A stretch of 19,087 nt of DNA from Deltaproteobacteria bacterium (GCA_027031565.1 JALVPX010000022.1:1245-20331), one strand, 5' to 3'; shown: positions 7,224-15,268, counted from the first letter of the stretch. Program-made: numbers and translations. The notes: generated by a model not told the origin, from the sequence alone.

Positions 7224-8551
7224 TTATCTGGATCAATGCCTGCCATTTTGTACCATCGCTGCCAGAAGTCAGGGAAGGATTTGGCAACGCAGCCAGGGTC
7301 TTGGATGGTAAGGCCTTCTACCTTCAGGCCGGCAACTGCAAAGCACATTGCTATGCGGTGATCATCATATGTAGATATTGAAGCAGGCCTGAGCGGCTTT
7401 CCCCCTTCTATTACAAGGCCGTCGGGAAGCTCCTTCACCCTGCTGCCCAACTTGGAAAGCTCGGATGCTACTGCCTTTAGCCGGTCCGTCTCCTTGATCC
7501 TCAGATGGGCAACGTTTTTTATCACTGTGGTGCCGGAGGCGAAGGCTGCCACAATGGCCAGGGTAGGGACCATGTCAGGCCATTTTGACATGTCTGTTTC
7601 AATGGCCTTTAATTTTCCTGGTTCAGGACCCCTTACCGTCGTTGATGATGAATTCCTTTCAATAACGCAGCCCATTTGCGCCAACAGATCAACAAAGGCT
7701 GAATCGCCCTGGAGCGAGTCTTGAGGTAGGTTCTCAATGGTCACCTCACCTCCGGTAATGGCTGCTGCTGCAAAAAAATATGAGGCACTGGAGGCGTCGC
7801 CTTCCACTTGATATTCAATACTTCGGTAACAGCCCCTTTCAACCGAAAAGGCGGTGCCCTTTTCAACTACATCGATACCGAAGGCCTTCATTACCGAGAT
7901 CGTGAGATCCACGTAAGGCCTGGATACGAGCCCGTCCAGTTCGATCAAGGCATTTTCATTACAGTATGGCCCGCTCAAGAGAAGAGAGGAAAGGTACTGG
8001 CTGCTCTTTCTGGCCTCCAACCGGCAGTGGCCGCCCTTGAGGCCTGCGCTCTTTATCATAACGGGCGGGCAGCCGTTTCCCTTCTCGGTTATGGCCTCTG
8101 CTCCCCACTGGGTCAGCGCGTCCAAGAGGGGTTGAATGGGGCGCTCGCCCATGCGTTCCGTGCCGTACAGGCGGTACCAGCCCCTTCCCAGGCACACGGC
8201 AGATGCCAGGAATCTTATGCCAGTGCCGTTGTTGCCCATGTAGAGTTCAAGTGGTGCAGAGCGGTTAAGGCCCCCATTTTTTATGGAACCGCCTGTGCCT
8301 GTTACGGCAAGGCCGCCGCCGTCTTCTGGCTCCACTGTGGCTCCCAGCGCCCTAAGGCTCCCAGACAATAGGGTTATGTCTTCGCTGTGGAGGGGGTCCT
8401 TCAGCAGGCTCTTTCCCTTTGCCAGAAAGGCCGTCATCAGGGCACGCTGGGTAATGCTCTTTGAACCGGGCACCTTGAGGGCCGCCCTTATCGGCCCACG
8501 GGCAACAGGTGGTTTCAAGTCCTTTTTGTCAAGCAGAAGGGTATTGCTCAT
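7220..8551 (-). CDS. aroA: 3-phosphoshikimate 1-carboxyvinyltransferase (EPSP synthase)
   Basis: ATG 8551 overlaps the aroE stop (ATGA); a longer frame starting at 8620 would lie inside aroE and is rejected. From this start the protein has 443 residues. It contains VPGSKSITQRAL (27-38), GNNGTGIRF (106-114), the SSQY segment (183-186), the catalytic aspartate in WPDMVPTLA (324-332), KETDRL (353-358) and DDHRIAM (396-402). It joins shikimate-3-phosphate and phosphoenolpyruvate. The glycine-rich loop differs from the GNAGTAxRP loop of E. coli: Gly stands for the second Ala, and Phe for the Pro after the arginine. It is the third step encoded by this operon. Confidence 0.95.
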   Translation of the reverse strand: MSNTLLLDKKDLKPPVARGPIRAALKVPGSKSITQRALMTAFLAKGKSLLKDPLHSEDITLLSGSLRALGATVEPEDGGGLAVTGTGGSIKNGGLNRSAPLELYMGNNGTGIRFLASAVCLGRGWYRLYGTERMGERPIQPLLDALTQWGAEAITEKGNGCPPVMIKSAGLKGGHCRLEARKSSQYLSSLLLSGPYCNENALIELDGLVSRPYVDLTISVMKAFGIDVVEKGTAFSVERGCYRSIEYQVEGDASSASYFFAAAAITGGEVTIENLPQDSLQGDSAFVDLLAQMGCVIERNSSSTTVRGPEPGKLKAIETDMSKWPDMVPTLAIVAAFASGTTVIKNVAHLRIKETDRLKAVASELSKLGSRVKELPDGLVIEGGKPLRPASISTYDDHRIAMCFAVAGLKVEGLTIQDPGCVAKSFPDFWQRWYKMAGIDPDK

Positions 8552-9396
8552 TTGTCTGGTTCCATGGCCTCGCGGAGTGCGTGTTCCATTTCCTTTACCG
8601 GTGCTGGTTTTCCTGTCCACAGCTCGAATTGGGCAACGGCCTGGTAAAGAAGCATTCTAAGGCCGTTGATTGTCTTGCAGCCTGCCCGTTCCGCATCCCG
8701 CAGGAGTTTGGTCTTGAGCGGGGAATAGACTATATCCATTATGATAGCATATTTTGGCAACAAATCAGAAGGTATGAGGGATCTTTCCAGGTCTGGTGCC
8801 ATGCCTACCGATGTGGTATTTACCACGATGGAGGCCTCAACGTCAGGAAGTTCATCAAAGCTGTACCAGCGCGCATCAAATTGTTCTGCAAGATCCTTTG
8901 CCTTTTCCAAGGTCCGGTTGGCAATCAGCACCCGCGCTCCGCGTTCGGCAAGGCCTGCCACCACGGCCCTTGCCGAGCCACCTGCACCAAGCACCAACAC
9001 CTTTTTGGTGTCGAGCCTTCCAGCCTCTTCTTCAAGGGCCTTTACCGCCCCTATCCAATCCGTGTTTGTGCCGATCAGCCTGCCGTCTTTATTCAGGACG
9101 GTGTTGACTGCACCGATCCTTTTTGCAACATCGTCTATCTCATCCAGGAACCGCATGATGGACTGCTTGTGAGGTATGGTTACGGAAAGCCCCTTTATGC
9201 CCAGGGCCTTTATGCCACTTAAGGCCCCTTCCAGGTCGGTAACGTCAAAGGCCAGATAGACACAGTTAAGGCCCAATGCCCTGAGTGCCCTGTTATGGAG
9301 CAGGGGGCTCAGGCTGTGACCTACCGGATGTCCGATTATTCCGTACAGGCTGGTGGCAGCATCCGGCATCCATATGTCCATTTTATCCTGTTTCAT
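8548..9396 (-). CDS. aroE: Shikimate dehydrogenase (NADP+)
   Basis: The 282-residue protein shows the shikimate-binding GHSLSP (26-31), the catalytic lysine region SVTIPHK (71-77, Lys77), Asn98 in GAVNT, GTNTDWIG (109-116, catalytic Asp113) and a nucleotide-binding GAGGSARAV (137-145) followed by ANRT, the usual NADP-binding pattern of AroE. It reduces 3-dehydroshikimate to shikimate. ATG 9396 starts immediately after the aconitase stop with no gap, and its own stop overlaps the aroA start. It has no fused dehydroquinase domain. Confidence 0.95.
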   Translation of the reverse strand: MKQDKMDIWMPDAATSLYGIIGHPVGHSLSPLLHNRALRALGLNCVYLAFDVTDLEGALSGIKALGIKGLSVTIPHKQSIMRFLDEIDDVAKRIGAVNTVLNKDGRLIGTNTDWIGAVKALEEEAGRLDTKKVLVLGAGGSARAVVAGLAERGARVLIANRTLEKAKDLAEQFDARWYSFDELPDVEASIVVNTTSVGMAPDLERSLIPSDLLPKYAIIMDIVYSPLKTKLLRDAERAGCKTINGLRMLLYQAVAQFELWTGKPAPVKEMEHALREAMEPDK

Positions 9397-11322
9397 CTAA
9401 AGTTGAGCCTTGACCCAGTTGAGCAGGCTGCCGGATGCCAATATCTGCCGTTCCCTTTCAGACAGCTCAAGCCTGGCCTGGAACGTGGAGCCGTCTTGGC
9501 GCCTTATGGTCACGGTGTCGGCACCTCCCAGCAGTGCCTGCCTGATTCCCGGAATTGATAATTTTTCCCCCTGGGAGATTGTGTCATAGTCGGAGGCATC
9601 GGCAAATGTCATGGGCAGTATGCCGAAATTGATGAGATTTGCCTTGTGTATCCTGGCAAAACTCTTTACCAGCTTTGCACGCACGCCCAGGTACCGCGGA
9701 GCAAGGGCGGCATGTTCACGAGAGGAGCCCTGGCCGTAGTTTTCACCCCCCACAATGATGGAAGGTGATGTTTCCTTGGCCCTTTTTGAAAATTCCGGGT
9801 CTATCTGTGAGAAAACGTATTCGCTTATGGCAGGCACGTTGCTTCTTAGTGGCAAAATCTTGCTGCCTGCCGGCATTATGTGATCAGTAGTGATATTGTC
9901 TTCGAGCTTCAGCAGAACAACCCCGTCCAGGTCATCCGGCATCGGATCGAATTTCGGCAGTGGTTTTATGTTGGGTCCCCTTATGATCTCGACCCCGGAG
10001 CCATCTTCCAGGGGCGGAATGATGCCGTTGTCGTTTATGATGAACTTGCCAGGCATTTCGAGATCAGGGGCTGCTCCAAGATCCCGCGGGTCTGTGATTC
10101 TGCCTTGAATGGCCGATGCAACAGCGGTTTCAGGGCTGCATAAATAGACCTGGTCATTCTTCGTGCCGCTCCTTCCAGGAAAGTTCCGTGTAAAGGTGCG
10201 CAGGCTTATGGTATTGGTGGCAGGGGCCTGGCCCATGCCGATGCATCCAAGGCATCCGCTCTGGTGGATGCGCGCCCCTGCATGTATCAATGCCTTTAGC
10301 ACCCCTGTTTCATCTCCGTTTTCTAGCACCTGGCGGCTTCCAGGATTGATCTCGAAACTGACATCAGGGCTGATTTCCCTTGTCTCGAGCGTCTTGGCTG
10401 CAAGCATCAGGTCCCGAAGGGATGAATTGGCACAGGAGCCTATGATAACCTGCGATACCGGCCTGCCTGCGACTTCCCTCACAGGTACGACGTTGTCAGG
10501 AGAAGATGGGCAGGCGATCATGGGTTCAAGGGTAGAGAGATCAATTTCTATCATTTCACTATATTGTGCGTCAGGATCGGCCTCCATAGGCTGCCAGTCT
10601 GCCTCTCTGGCCTGGGCAGCGAGGAACTGCCTCGTAACCCCGTCTGAGGGGAAGACCGTGCCCGTTGCCCCAAGCTCGGTGCCGAGATTGGCTATGGTGG
10701 CCCTGTCAGGCACAGACAGGGTGGCAACGCCTGGTCCAAGGTATTCCATCACCTTGCCCACGCCGCCCTTGACAGTGAGGCGCCTGAGGAGTTCCAAAAT
10801 CACGTCTCTGGCAGATACCCACGGAGAGAGCGAGCCCTTGAGAAGCACGCCAACCACCTTGGGCATGTTCAAAAAGAAGGGCTGCCCTGCCATTGCCATG
10901 GCCACGTCTAGTCCGCCTGCGCCCATGGCCAGCATACCGCACCCGCCTGCCGTGGGTGTGTGGCTGTCTGAGCCAAGCAGCGTCTTTCCTGGTGCAGCAA
11001 AGCGTTCCAGATGCACCTGATGGCAGATGCCGTTTCCCGGCTTTGAAAAATAGAGCCCATACCGTGCGGCAATGGATTGAAGAAAACGGTGATCATCGGC
11101 ATTTCTGAAGTCTGATTGAAGCAGATTATGATCCACGTAGCTCACGGAAAGCTCGGTTTTAACCCTGTCCAGCCCTGTGGCCTCGAATTCGAGATAGGCC
11201 ATAGTGCCTGTGGCATCCTGGGTGAGGGTCTGATCTATCCTTATGCCTATTGGTTTTCCAGGGGTCATTTCCCCTTCTATCAAATGTTCTTTTATTATCT
11301 TTTCAGTGAGTGTAAGTCCCAT
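9397..11322 (-). CDS. Aconitate hydratase, Aquifex-type (about 640 aa)
   Basis: The 641-residue protein has the aconitase active-site layout: GSDSHTPTAGGCGMLAMGAG (117-136), the three iron-sulfur ligands Cys297 (IIGSCANSS), Cys357 and Cys360 (SGCLGCIGMG), DNITTDHIMPAG (475-486) and the swivel-domain GGENYGQGSSREHAALAPRY (525-544). Length and N-terminus (MGLTLTEKIIKEHL) fit the short Aquifex-type aconitases rather than the roughly 900-residue AcnA/AcnB. It interconverts citrate and isocitrate through a [4Fe-4S] cluster. AGGAG lies eight bases before ATG 11322, and a consensus-like promoter lies just upstream. It is the first gene of the run that continues into aroE. Homoaconitase or isopropylmalate isomerase is less likely, because those are usually split or shorter. 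Confidence 0.92.
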   Translation of the reverse strand: MGLTLTEKIIKEHLIEGEMTPGKPIGIRIDQTLTQDATGTMAYLEFEATGLDRVKTELSVSYVDHNLLQSDFRNADDHRFLQSIAARYGLYFSKPGNGICHQVHLERFAAPGKTLLGSDSHTPTAGGCGMLAMGAGGLDVAMAMAGQPFFLNMPKVVGVLLKGSLSPWVSARDVILELLRRLTVKGGVGKVMEYLGPGVATLSVPDRATIANLGTELGATGTVFPSDGVTRQFLAAQAREADWQPMEADPDAQYSEMIEIDLSTLEPMIACPSSPDNVVPVREVAGRPVSQVIIGSCANSSLRDLMLAAKTLETREISPDVSFEINPGSRQVLENGDETGVLKALIHAGARIHQSGCLGCIGMGQAPATNTISLRTFTRNFPGRSGTKNDQVYLCSPETAVASAIQGRITDPRDLGAAPDLEMPGKFIINDNGIIPPLEDGSGVEIIRGPNIKPLPKFDPMPDDLDGVVLLKLEDNITTDHIMPAGSKILPLRSNVPAISEYVFSQIDPEFSKRAKETSPSIIVGGENYGQGSSREHAALAPRYLGVRAKLVKSFARIHKANLINFGILPMTFADASDYDTISQGEKLSIPGIRQALLGGADTVTIRRQDGSTFQARLELSERERQILASGSLLNWVKAQL

Positions 11323-11354
11323 TAAACGAGCTCCTGTTTATTGATAGGCGAACT

Positions 11355-11383
11355 ATTATAGGCACCAGCATGGCAGCCGGCAA
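11355..11383 (-). promoter_or_regulatory. Sigma-70-type promoter for the aconitase-aro operon
   Basis: On the minus strand a perfect -10 TATAAT (11360-11355) stands 17 bases from a -35-like TTGCCG (11383-11378). Transcription would begin near 11348, giving a leader of about 25 bases that contains the AGGAG ribosome binding site and little else. Confidence 0.7.
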
Positions 11384-11385
11384 CC

Positions 11386-11415
11386 TTGACATAGCTCCAG
11401 CAGGACTGATATTAA
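11386..11415 (+). promoter_or_regulatory. Sigma-70-type promoter for the universal stress protein gene
   Basis: A perfect -35 TTGACA (11386-11391) is followed after 18 bases by TATTAA (11410-11415), with a TG one base upstream (11407-11408), as in an extended -10. The ribosome binding site AAAAGGAGG (11453-11461) and ATG 11468 follow. Confidence 0.65.
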
Positions 11416-11467
11416 CTACCAAGGATGTTAAAAATCAAATTATCTTAATTGAAAAGGAGGGGCTGCC

Positions 11468-11920
11468 ATGATTGAAATCAAAAAGATCCTTTTTCCAGTA
11501 GATTTTACTTCAAGTTCAAAAAAGGTGCTTCCATACGTGAAGTACATGGCTGATAAATTGGGTGCGAGGATACATCTTCTACACGTGGTGCGTGGCCCCG
11601 AAGAGTTTTCAGGCTTTGAAATGGGTGCAGCCTGGTTTTCATCGTTTGAGGACGAGCTGCTAAAAGGTGCTGAAAAGGCCATGACCAGGTTCATAGAGGA
11701 GGATATGGCCGGGGCGGATGTAGATGCCTCGGTGCTCATCGGGGAACCGGTGGACACCATCATCGATTCCATAGACAAGTTTGGGGCGGATTTGATCATA
11801 ATCGGCACCCATGGCAGAAAAGGCCTTGAAAAAATCATGTTCGGTTCTGTGGCAGAAGGTGTGGTCAAGCGCTCTACTGTGCCTGTCCTGACAGTGAACC
11901 CGTTCAAGGCCAAATCATAA
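11468..11920 (+). CDS. Universal stress protein (UspA family)
   Basis: A 150-residue single-domain Usp fold. It starts MIEIKKILFPVDFTSSSKKV (1-20), where the usual first strand and the ATP-contacting Asp12 lie. The C-terminal part has the ATP-binding pattern G-2x-G-9x-G-S: Gly113, Gly116, Gly126, Ser127 (GTHGRKG then FGS), followed by VPVLTV. It therefore probably belongs to the ATP-binding subclass. The ribosome binding site is strong (AAAAGGAGG). It is divergent from the aconitase operon and separated from the next gene by a hairpin. The trigger and partner are not visible in the sequence. Confidence 0.93.
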   Translation: MIEIKKILFPVDFTSSSKKVLPYVKYMADKLGARIHLLHVVRGPEEFSGFEMGAAWFSSFEDELLKGAEKAMTRFIEEDMAGADVDASVLIGEPVDTIIDSIDKFGADLIIIGTHGRKGLEKIMFGSVAEGVVKRSTVPVLTVNPFKAKS

Positions 11921-11933
11921 AGATAAAGAACGC

Positions 11934-11980
11934 AAGGGGTGCTGCCGGCACGATCACCTGCCAAGCAGCATCCCTTTGTC
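11934..11980 (+). terminator. Strong hairpin, probable terminator after the stress-protein gene
   Basis: AAGGGGTGCTGC (11934-11945) pairs over 12 positions (one G-U) with GCAGCATCCCTT (11965-11976), and GGCA/TGCC can pair inside. The tail TTGTCTTC is only moderately T-rich. It ends about 18 bases before the next start codon, so it could also act as an attenuator or RNA-stability element for the downstream gene. Confidence 0.6.
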
Positions 11981-11994
11981 TTCAAGGTCTCTGT

Positions 11995-14673
11995 TTGATA
12001 TCAGAATCCAAGGAGTCGAACAAAGAAGCTGGCAAAAAAGGCTTCACGCTTGTAACCACCCACCTAAACGCTGATTTCGATGCCCTTGCCTCGGCATACG
12101 CAGCCACCAAGCTTTATCCCGGGTCGAAAATAGTGCTTCCAGGTTCCCAGGAACGCAGTTTAAGGGACTTTTTCGTGCGTTCCAGCGGATACTTCCTGGA
12201 CGTCCTCAAATTGAGGGATGTGGACCTGTCCAGGGTTGAGAAGATGGTCATCGTGGATATCTCGCAGAGGTCAAGGCTGGGGCAGCTGGCAGCGCTCCTG
12301 GACAGGCCGGACATCGAAGTGCACCTCTATGATCACCATCCCCTGGAAGACAAGGATATTGCTGCACAAAAGGTATTCCACAAGCGGGTTGGAGCAAACA
12401 CCACCTTGATGGTGGAGCTGTTGAGAGAAAAAAAGATCGAGATTAGCCCGGATGAGGCCACCTTTCTTGCCCTTGGCATATATGAAGATACCGGCTCCTT
12501 CACCTTTGCAACCACAACACCCGAAGACATGGAAGCGGCGGCCTATCTGCTCCAAAAGGGTGCAGATCTCACTTTGATAAGCGATCTCCTGGGCCATCGA
12601 TTTACTCCAGAGCACGTGGAGCTTTTGAACGATCTTCTTAACACAGCTGTCACCTACACCATAGCCGGTGTTCCAATAACCGTGGCAAAGACCTCAACGC
12701 CAAAATATGTGGAGGATTTTGCCGTATTGGTCCACGAGCTGATGGACATGGGCAAGCTCAGGGTAGTATTCGCCCTTGCGCTAATGTCTGACCAGGTTTT
12801 GATAGTGGGCAGGAGCAGGGAGGAAAGGGTGGACGTGGGCCAGATTTTGAAGGAGTTGGGTGGAGGAGGCCATGCAATGGCTGCTTCTGCAACATTAAAG
12901 GGCATAACCCTGGCAGAGGCGGAGGAAGAGCTAATTGCCGCCATTCACAAGACCCTGGGCTCGGAACCCAAGGTGAGGGATATCATGAGCGCCCCTGTAC
13001 TCTCAATCCCGCCTGATGCCAACATTGAGCAGGCGCAGAACCTGCTCACCCAGTATGGAATAACAGTGCTGCCAGTGGTAGAGAATGAGCGTATCCTGGG
13101 TGTCATATCCAGGCGCACCGTTCAGAAGGCCCTTTACCACGGCCTCAGCAAAGAGCCTGTCAAGGAATATATGACAGAAGAGTTCTTTACAGTCTCTCCA
13201 GAGGATTCGTTTGCCAAGGTCCAGGAGATAATAGTCAAGGCAAGGCAGCGGTTTGTTCCAGTGGTGGAAAAAGGCAGAATAGTAGGCGTGATTACCAGGA
13301 CAGACCTCCTGCACATCCTTACAGGGGACCCTGCCCGGGAACCAGAGCCCCTGTTGGCAGCCAAGACCCAGCAAAAGAACATCGCCTCTCTTATAAGGGA
13401 AAAGCTGCCAAAGACCATACAGCAACTGCTGAAAAAGGCCGGTGAGGTGGCAGAAGGCATGGGCTACCAGGTTTACGTGGTGGGAGGGTTTGTAAGGGAT
13501 CTGCTCCTCAGGCAGCCTACCTTTGATATTGACCTTGTGGTGGAAGGAGACGGCATCAAGTTTGCCGAGACCCTGGCTGGAGAGCTTGGGGCAAGGGTAA
13601 AGGCGCATGAAAAATTCAAGACCGCAGTGGTGATCATGGATGGCCGCAAGATTGATGTGGCAACAGCCAGGTGGGAATATTATGAATATCCTGCGGCAAT
13701 GCCCACCGTGGCCCTTTCTTCCATAAAACTGGATCTATACAGGAGGGATTTCACTATAAACACCCTGGCCGTGAAACTGAACCCAAAGGAATTCGGCACT
13801 TTGATAGATTTCTTTGGCGGCCAGAGAGACCTGAAAGACAGGGTCATAAGGGTGCTTCACAGCTTGAGCTTTGTGGAAGATCCCACCAGGGCGTTCAGGG
13901 CAGTACGATTTGAACAGCGCTACAAGTTCAAGATAGGCAAGAACACGCTGCGACTGCTGAAAAATGCCTTGAAACTCGGGGTCTTCGACAGGCTTTCAGG
14001 CAAAAGGCTTCTTCATGAGCTGCAGTTGATTTTTCAAGAGCCTGATCCCCTGCCTGCCATACGCAGGCTCCATGAACTGGGCCTGTTAAAAGTGCTCCAT
14101 CCCTCCATGGATCTAACTCCTGAAAGAGAACAGATTTTGAGAAACAGCAGGGAGATACTTTCCTGGTACGAGCTTCTATATTTTGAGAAAAGACCGCTTC
14201 AATGGGTGGTTTACCTCCTGGCACTGCTGGCCGGGCTGAGGTTGGAAGATGTAAGGAAAGTCGTCGCACGTCTAGGCATAACCGGCAAGGTGGCCAGAAT
14301 CTTTACACGTGGCATACCAAAGGTGAGGTATGCGCTCCGCTACCTGGCCAGGCACAGGGACATAAGACCGAGCCAAGTATACAACCTTTTTCATGATATG
14401 GAGCTTGAACTGTTGCTCCATCTGATGGCCTTGGCTCCAGATGACGTGCAGAGGAAGGCCGTGTCAAGATTCATAACAGAGCTTCAAGGCGTAAGGCCTG
14501 CCTTGTCGGGAAATGACTTAAAGAGGCTTGGCATACCCCCTGGGCCTCAATACAAAAGGATTTTTGAAAGGCTCCTTCAGGCCCGGCTGGATGGCGAGGT
14601 GAAGAGCAAAAAGGATGAAGAAAAGATGGTGTTAAAGGAGTTCAAGAAGGAGACGATCAAGGCCGATGCCTGA
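11995..14673 (+). CDS. DHH/DHHA1 phosphoesterase - CBS pair - tRNA nucleotidyltransferase/poly(A) polymerase fusion, 892 aa
   Basis: Three modules are visible. Residues about 18-320 are a DHH-family phosphoesterase (NrnA/RecJ-like): THLNADFDA (22-30), VIVDIS (85-90), the DHH triad 113-115, EDTG (164-167), and the DHHA1 signature GGGGHAMAAS (289-298). Residues 326-442 are two CBS domains, usually adenine-nucleotide sensors. Residues about 470-892 are a class II nucleotidyltransferase of the CCA-adding or poly(A) polymerase type: VYVVGGFVRD (493-502), the metal-binding DID (511-513), RRDFTINTLA (583-592) and EDPTRAFRAVRF. The start is TTG 11995, with AAGG (11984-11987) as ribosome binding site; no ATG is near. 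Similar fusions are known in Desulfobacterota and Aquificae, often annotated as A-adding or CCA tRNA nucleotidyltransferase. Whether it adds CC, A or CCA cannot be told from these motifs. Confidence 0.9.
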   Translation: MISESKESNKEAGKKGFTLVTTHLNADFDALASAYAATKLYPGSKIVLPGSQERSLRDFFVRSSGYFLDVLKLRDVDLSRVEKMVIVDISQRSRLGQLAALLDRPDIEVHLYDHHPLEDKDIAAQKVFHKRVGANTTLMVELLREKKIEISPDEATFLALGIYEDTGSFTFATTTPEDMEAAAYLLQKGADLTLISDLLGHRFTPEHVELLNDLLNTAVTYTIAGVPITVAKTSTPKYVEDFAVLVHELMDMGKLRVVFALALMSDQVLIVGRSREERVDVGQILKELGGGGHAMAASATLKGITLAEAEEELIAAIHKTLGSEPKVRDIMSAPVLSIPPDANIEQAQNLLTQYGITVLPVVENERILGVISRRTVQKALYHGLSKEPVKEYMTEEFFTVSPEDSFAKVQEIIVKARQRFVPVVEKGRIVGVITRTDLLHILTGDPAREPEPLLAAKTQQKNIASLIREKLPKTIQQLLKKAGEVAEGMGYQVYVVGGFVRDLLLRQPTFDIDLVVEGDGIKFAETLAGELGARVKAHEKFKTAVVIMDGRKIDVATARWEYYEYPAAMPTVALSSIKLDLYRRDFTINTLAVKLNPKEFGTLIDFFGGQRDLKDRVIRVLHSLSFVEDPTRAFRAVRFEQRYKFKIGKNTLRLLKNALKLGVFDRLSGKRLLHELQLIFQEPDPLPAIRRLHELGLLKVLHPSMDLTPEREQILRNSREILSWYELLYFEKRPLQWVVYLLALLAGLRLEDVRKVVARLGITGKVARIFTRGIPKVRYALRYLARHRDIRPSQVYNLFHDMELELLLHLMALAPDDVQRKAVSRFITELQGVRPALSGNDLKRLGIPPGPQYKRIFERLLQARLDGEVKSKKDEEKMVLKEFKKETIKADA

Positions 14674-14982
14674 AAGCGTGTCTTTCCTGGCTTTGTCAAC
14701 AGCGCTGCACCAGCCTGCGTCTGTTTGACCTTCCCCCGAAATTGTGGACAGTCGAAAAAGAAAAATGAAGGCTTAATTATTCGCCTGTCCCCTGGTTCCC
14801 CTATCAGCAGGCAGACATACCGGCAAAGAATTTGCAGTTTCATCGCATTCCCTCCTTCATCCGGGGGCCGGCCCCATGATGATCGTCACATAATAGAAAT
14901 GTTTAGAAAGAAGATTAGTCGTACAACTGAGAGCTTGACTTCCTTTGTCTAAAGGTACCGATTTGTTCGACTTTTTTTATTT
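14674..14982. other. Non-coding stretch with inverted repeats
   Basis: I see no convincing gene here; the short open frames have no recognisable content. It holds a bulged hairpin just after the preceding stop (GTCAAC at 14695 pairing with GTTTGAC ending 14729, no U tract), an inverted repeat GGACAGTCG (14746-14754) / CGCCTGTCC (14782-14790), and a perfect 12-base palindrome GGGGCCGGCCCC (14864-14875). The right part is AT-rich. Confidence 0.5.
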
Positions 14983-15180
14983 CTATATCTTTATCATTAG
15001 CTTAGCCAATGACTTGAGTGCCTCATTTACAGAAGCTGAATTGGGGAAATATTCCATTAATTCTGGATCACGCTTTATTAGATTGGTTCCTGATTTGTAT
15101 TGAGAGGCATACTTTCCACAAACGCCATTGCCAAAATCATATTCCTCTAACATATCTGGATCATTATTCATTACTTTCAT
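14983..15180 (-). CDS. Small antitoxin-like hypothetical protein, 65 aa
   Basis: ATG 15180 has GGAG about ten bases upstream, whereas a longer frame to 15216 lacks a ribosome binding site. The protein begins MKVMNNDPDM and contains EEYDFGNGVCGKYASQYKSG (12-31), then a hydrophobic turn, DPELMEYFPNSASVNEALKS (38-57) and a lysine-rich end. The EYDF-x-x-GVxGKY opening and the FPxSxxVNEAL ending resemble a widespread family of small acidic proteins often predicted as antitoxins next to a toxin gene. No toxin-sized gene lies on either side here, so it may be an orphan or have lost its partner. Base composition is more AT-rich than its neighbours. The family role is from memory of similar proteins and is uncertain; that it is a real gene is fairly likely. 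Confidence 0.65.
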   Translation of the reverse strand: MKVMNNDPDMLEEYDFGNGVCGKYASQYKSGTNLIKRDPELMEYFPNSASVNEALKSLAKLMIKI

Positions 15181-15268
15181 ATTGTTTTCTCTCCTTTTTT
15201 GTGGCCTTTCTTGCACTAATTATTCTAATTCGATGTCAAAAAATTTACCTCAGGCAAGAACTGCACAT

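Noticed and set aside
11323..11467. Riboswitch or attenuator leader for the aconitase operon
   Set aside because: The predicted leader is only about 25 bases and shows no structure.
14577..14843. Minus-strand frame of 88 codons with a good ribosome binding site (GGAGGGAATGCG before ATG)
   Set aside because: Phe- and Ser-runs, no family resemblance, and it runs back into the real 892-residue gene on the other strand.
15211..15239. Promoter for the antitoxin-like gene (TTGACA at 15239-15234, minus strand)
   Set aside because: No -10-like hexamer lies at 16-18 bases; TAGAAT is only five bases away.
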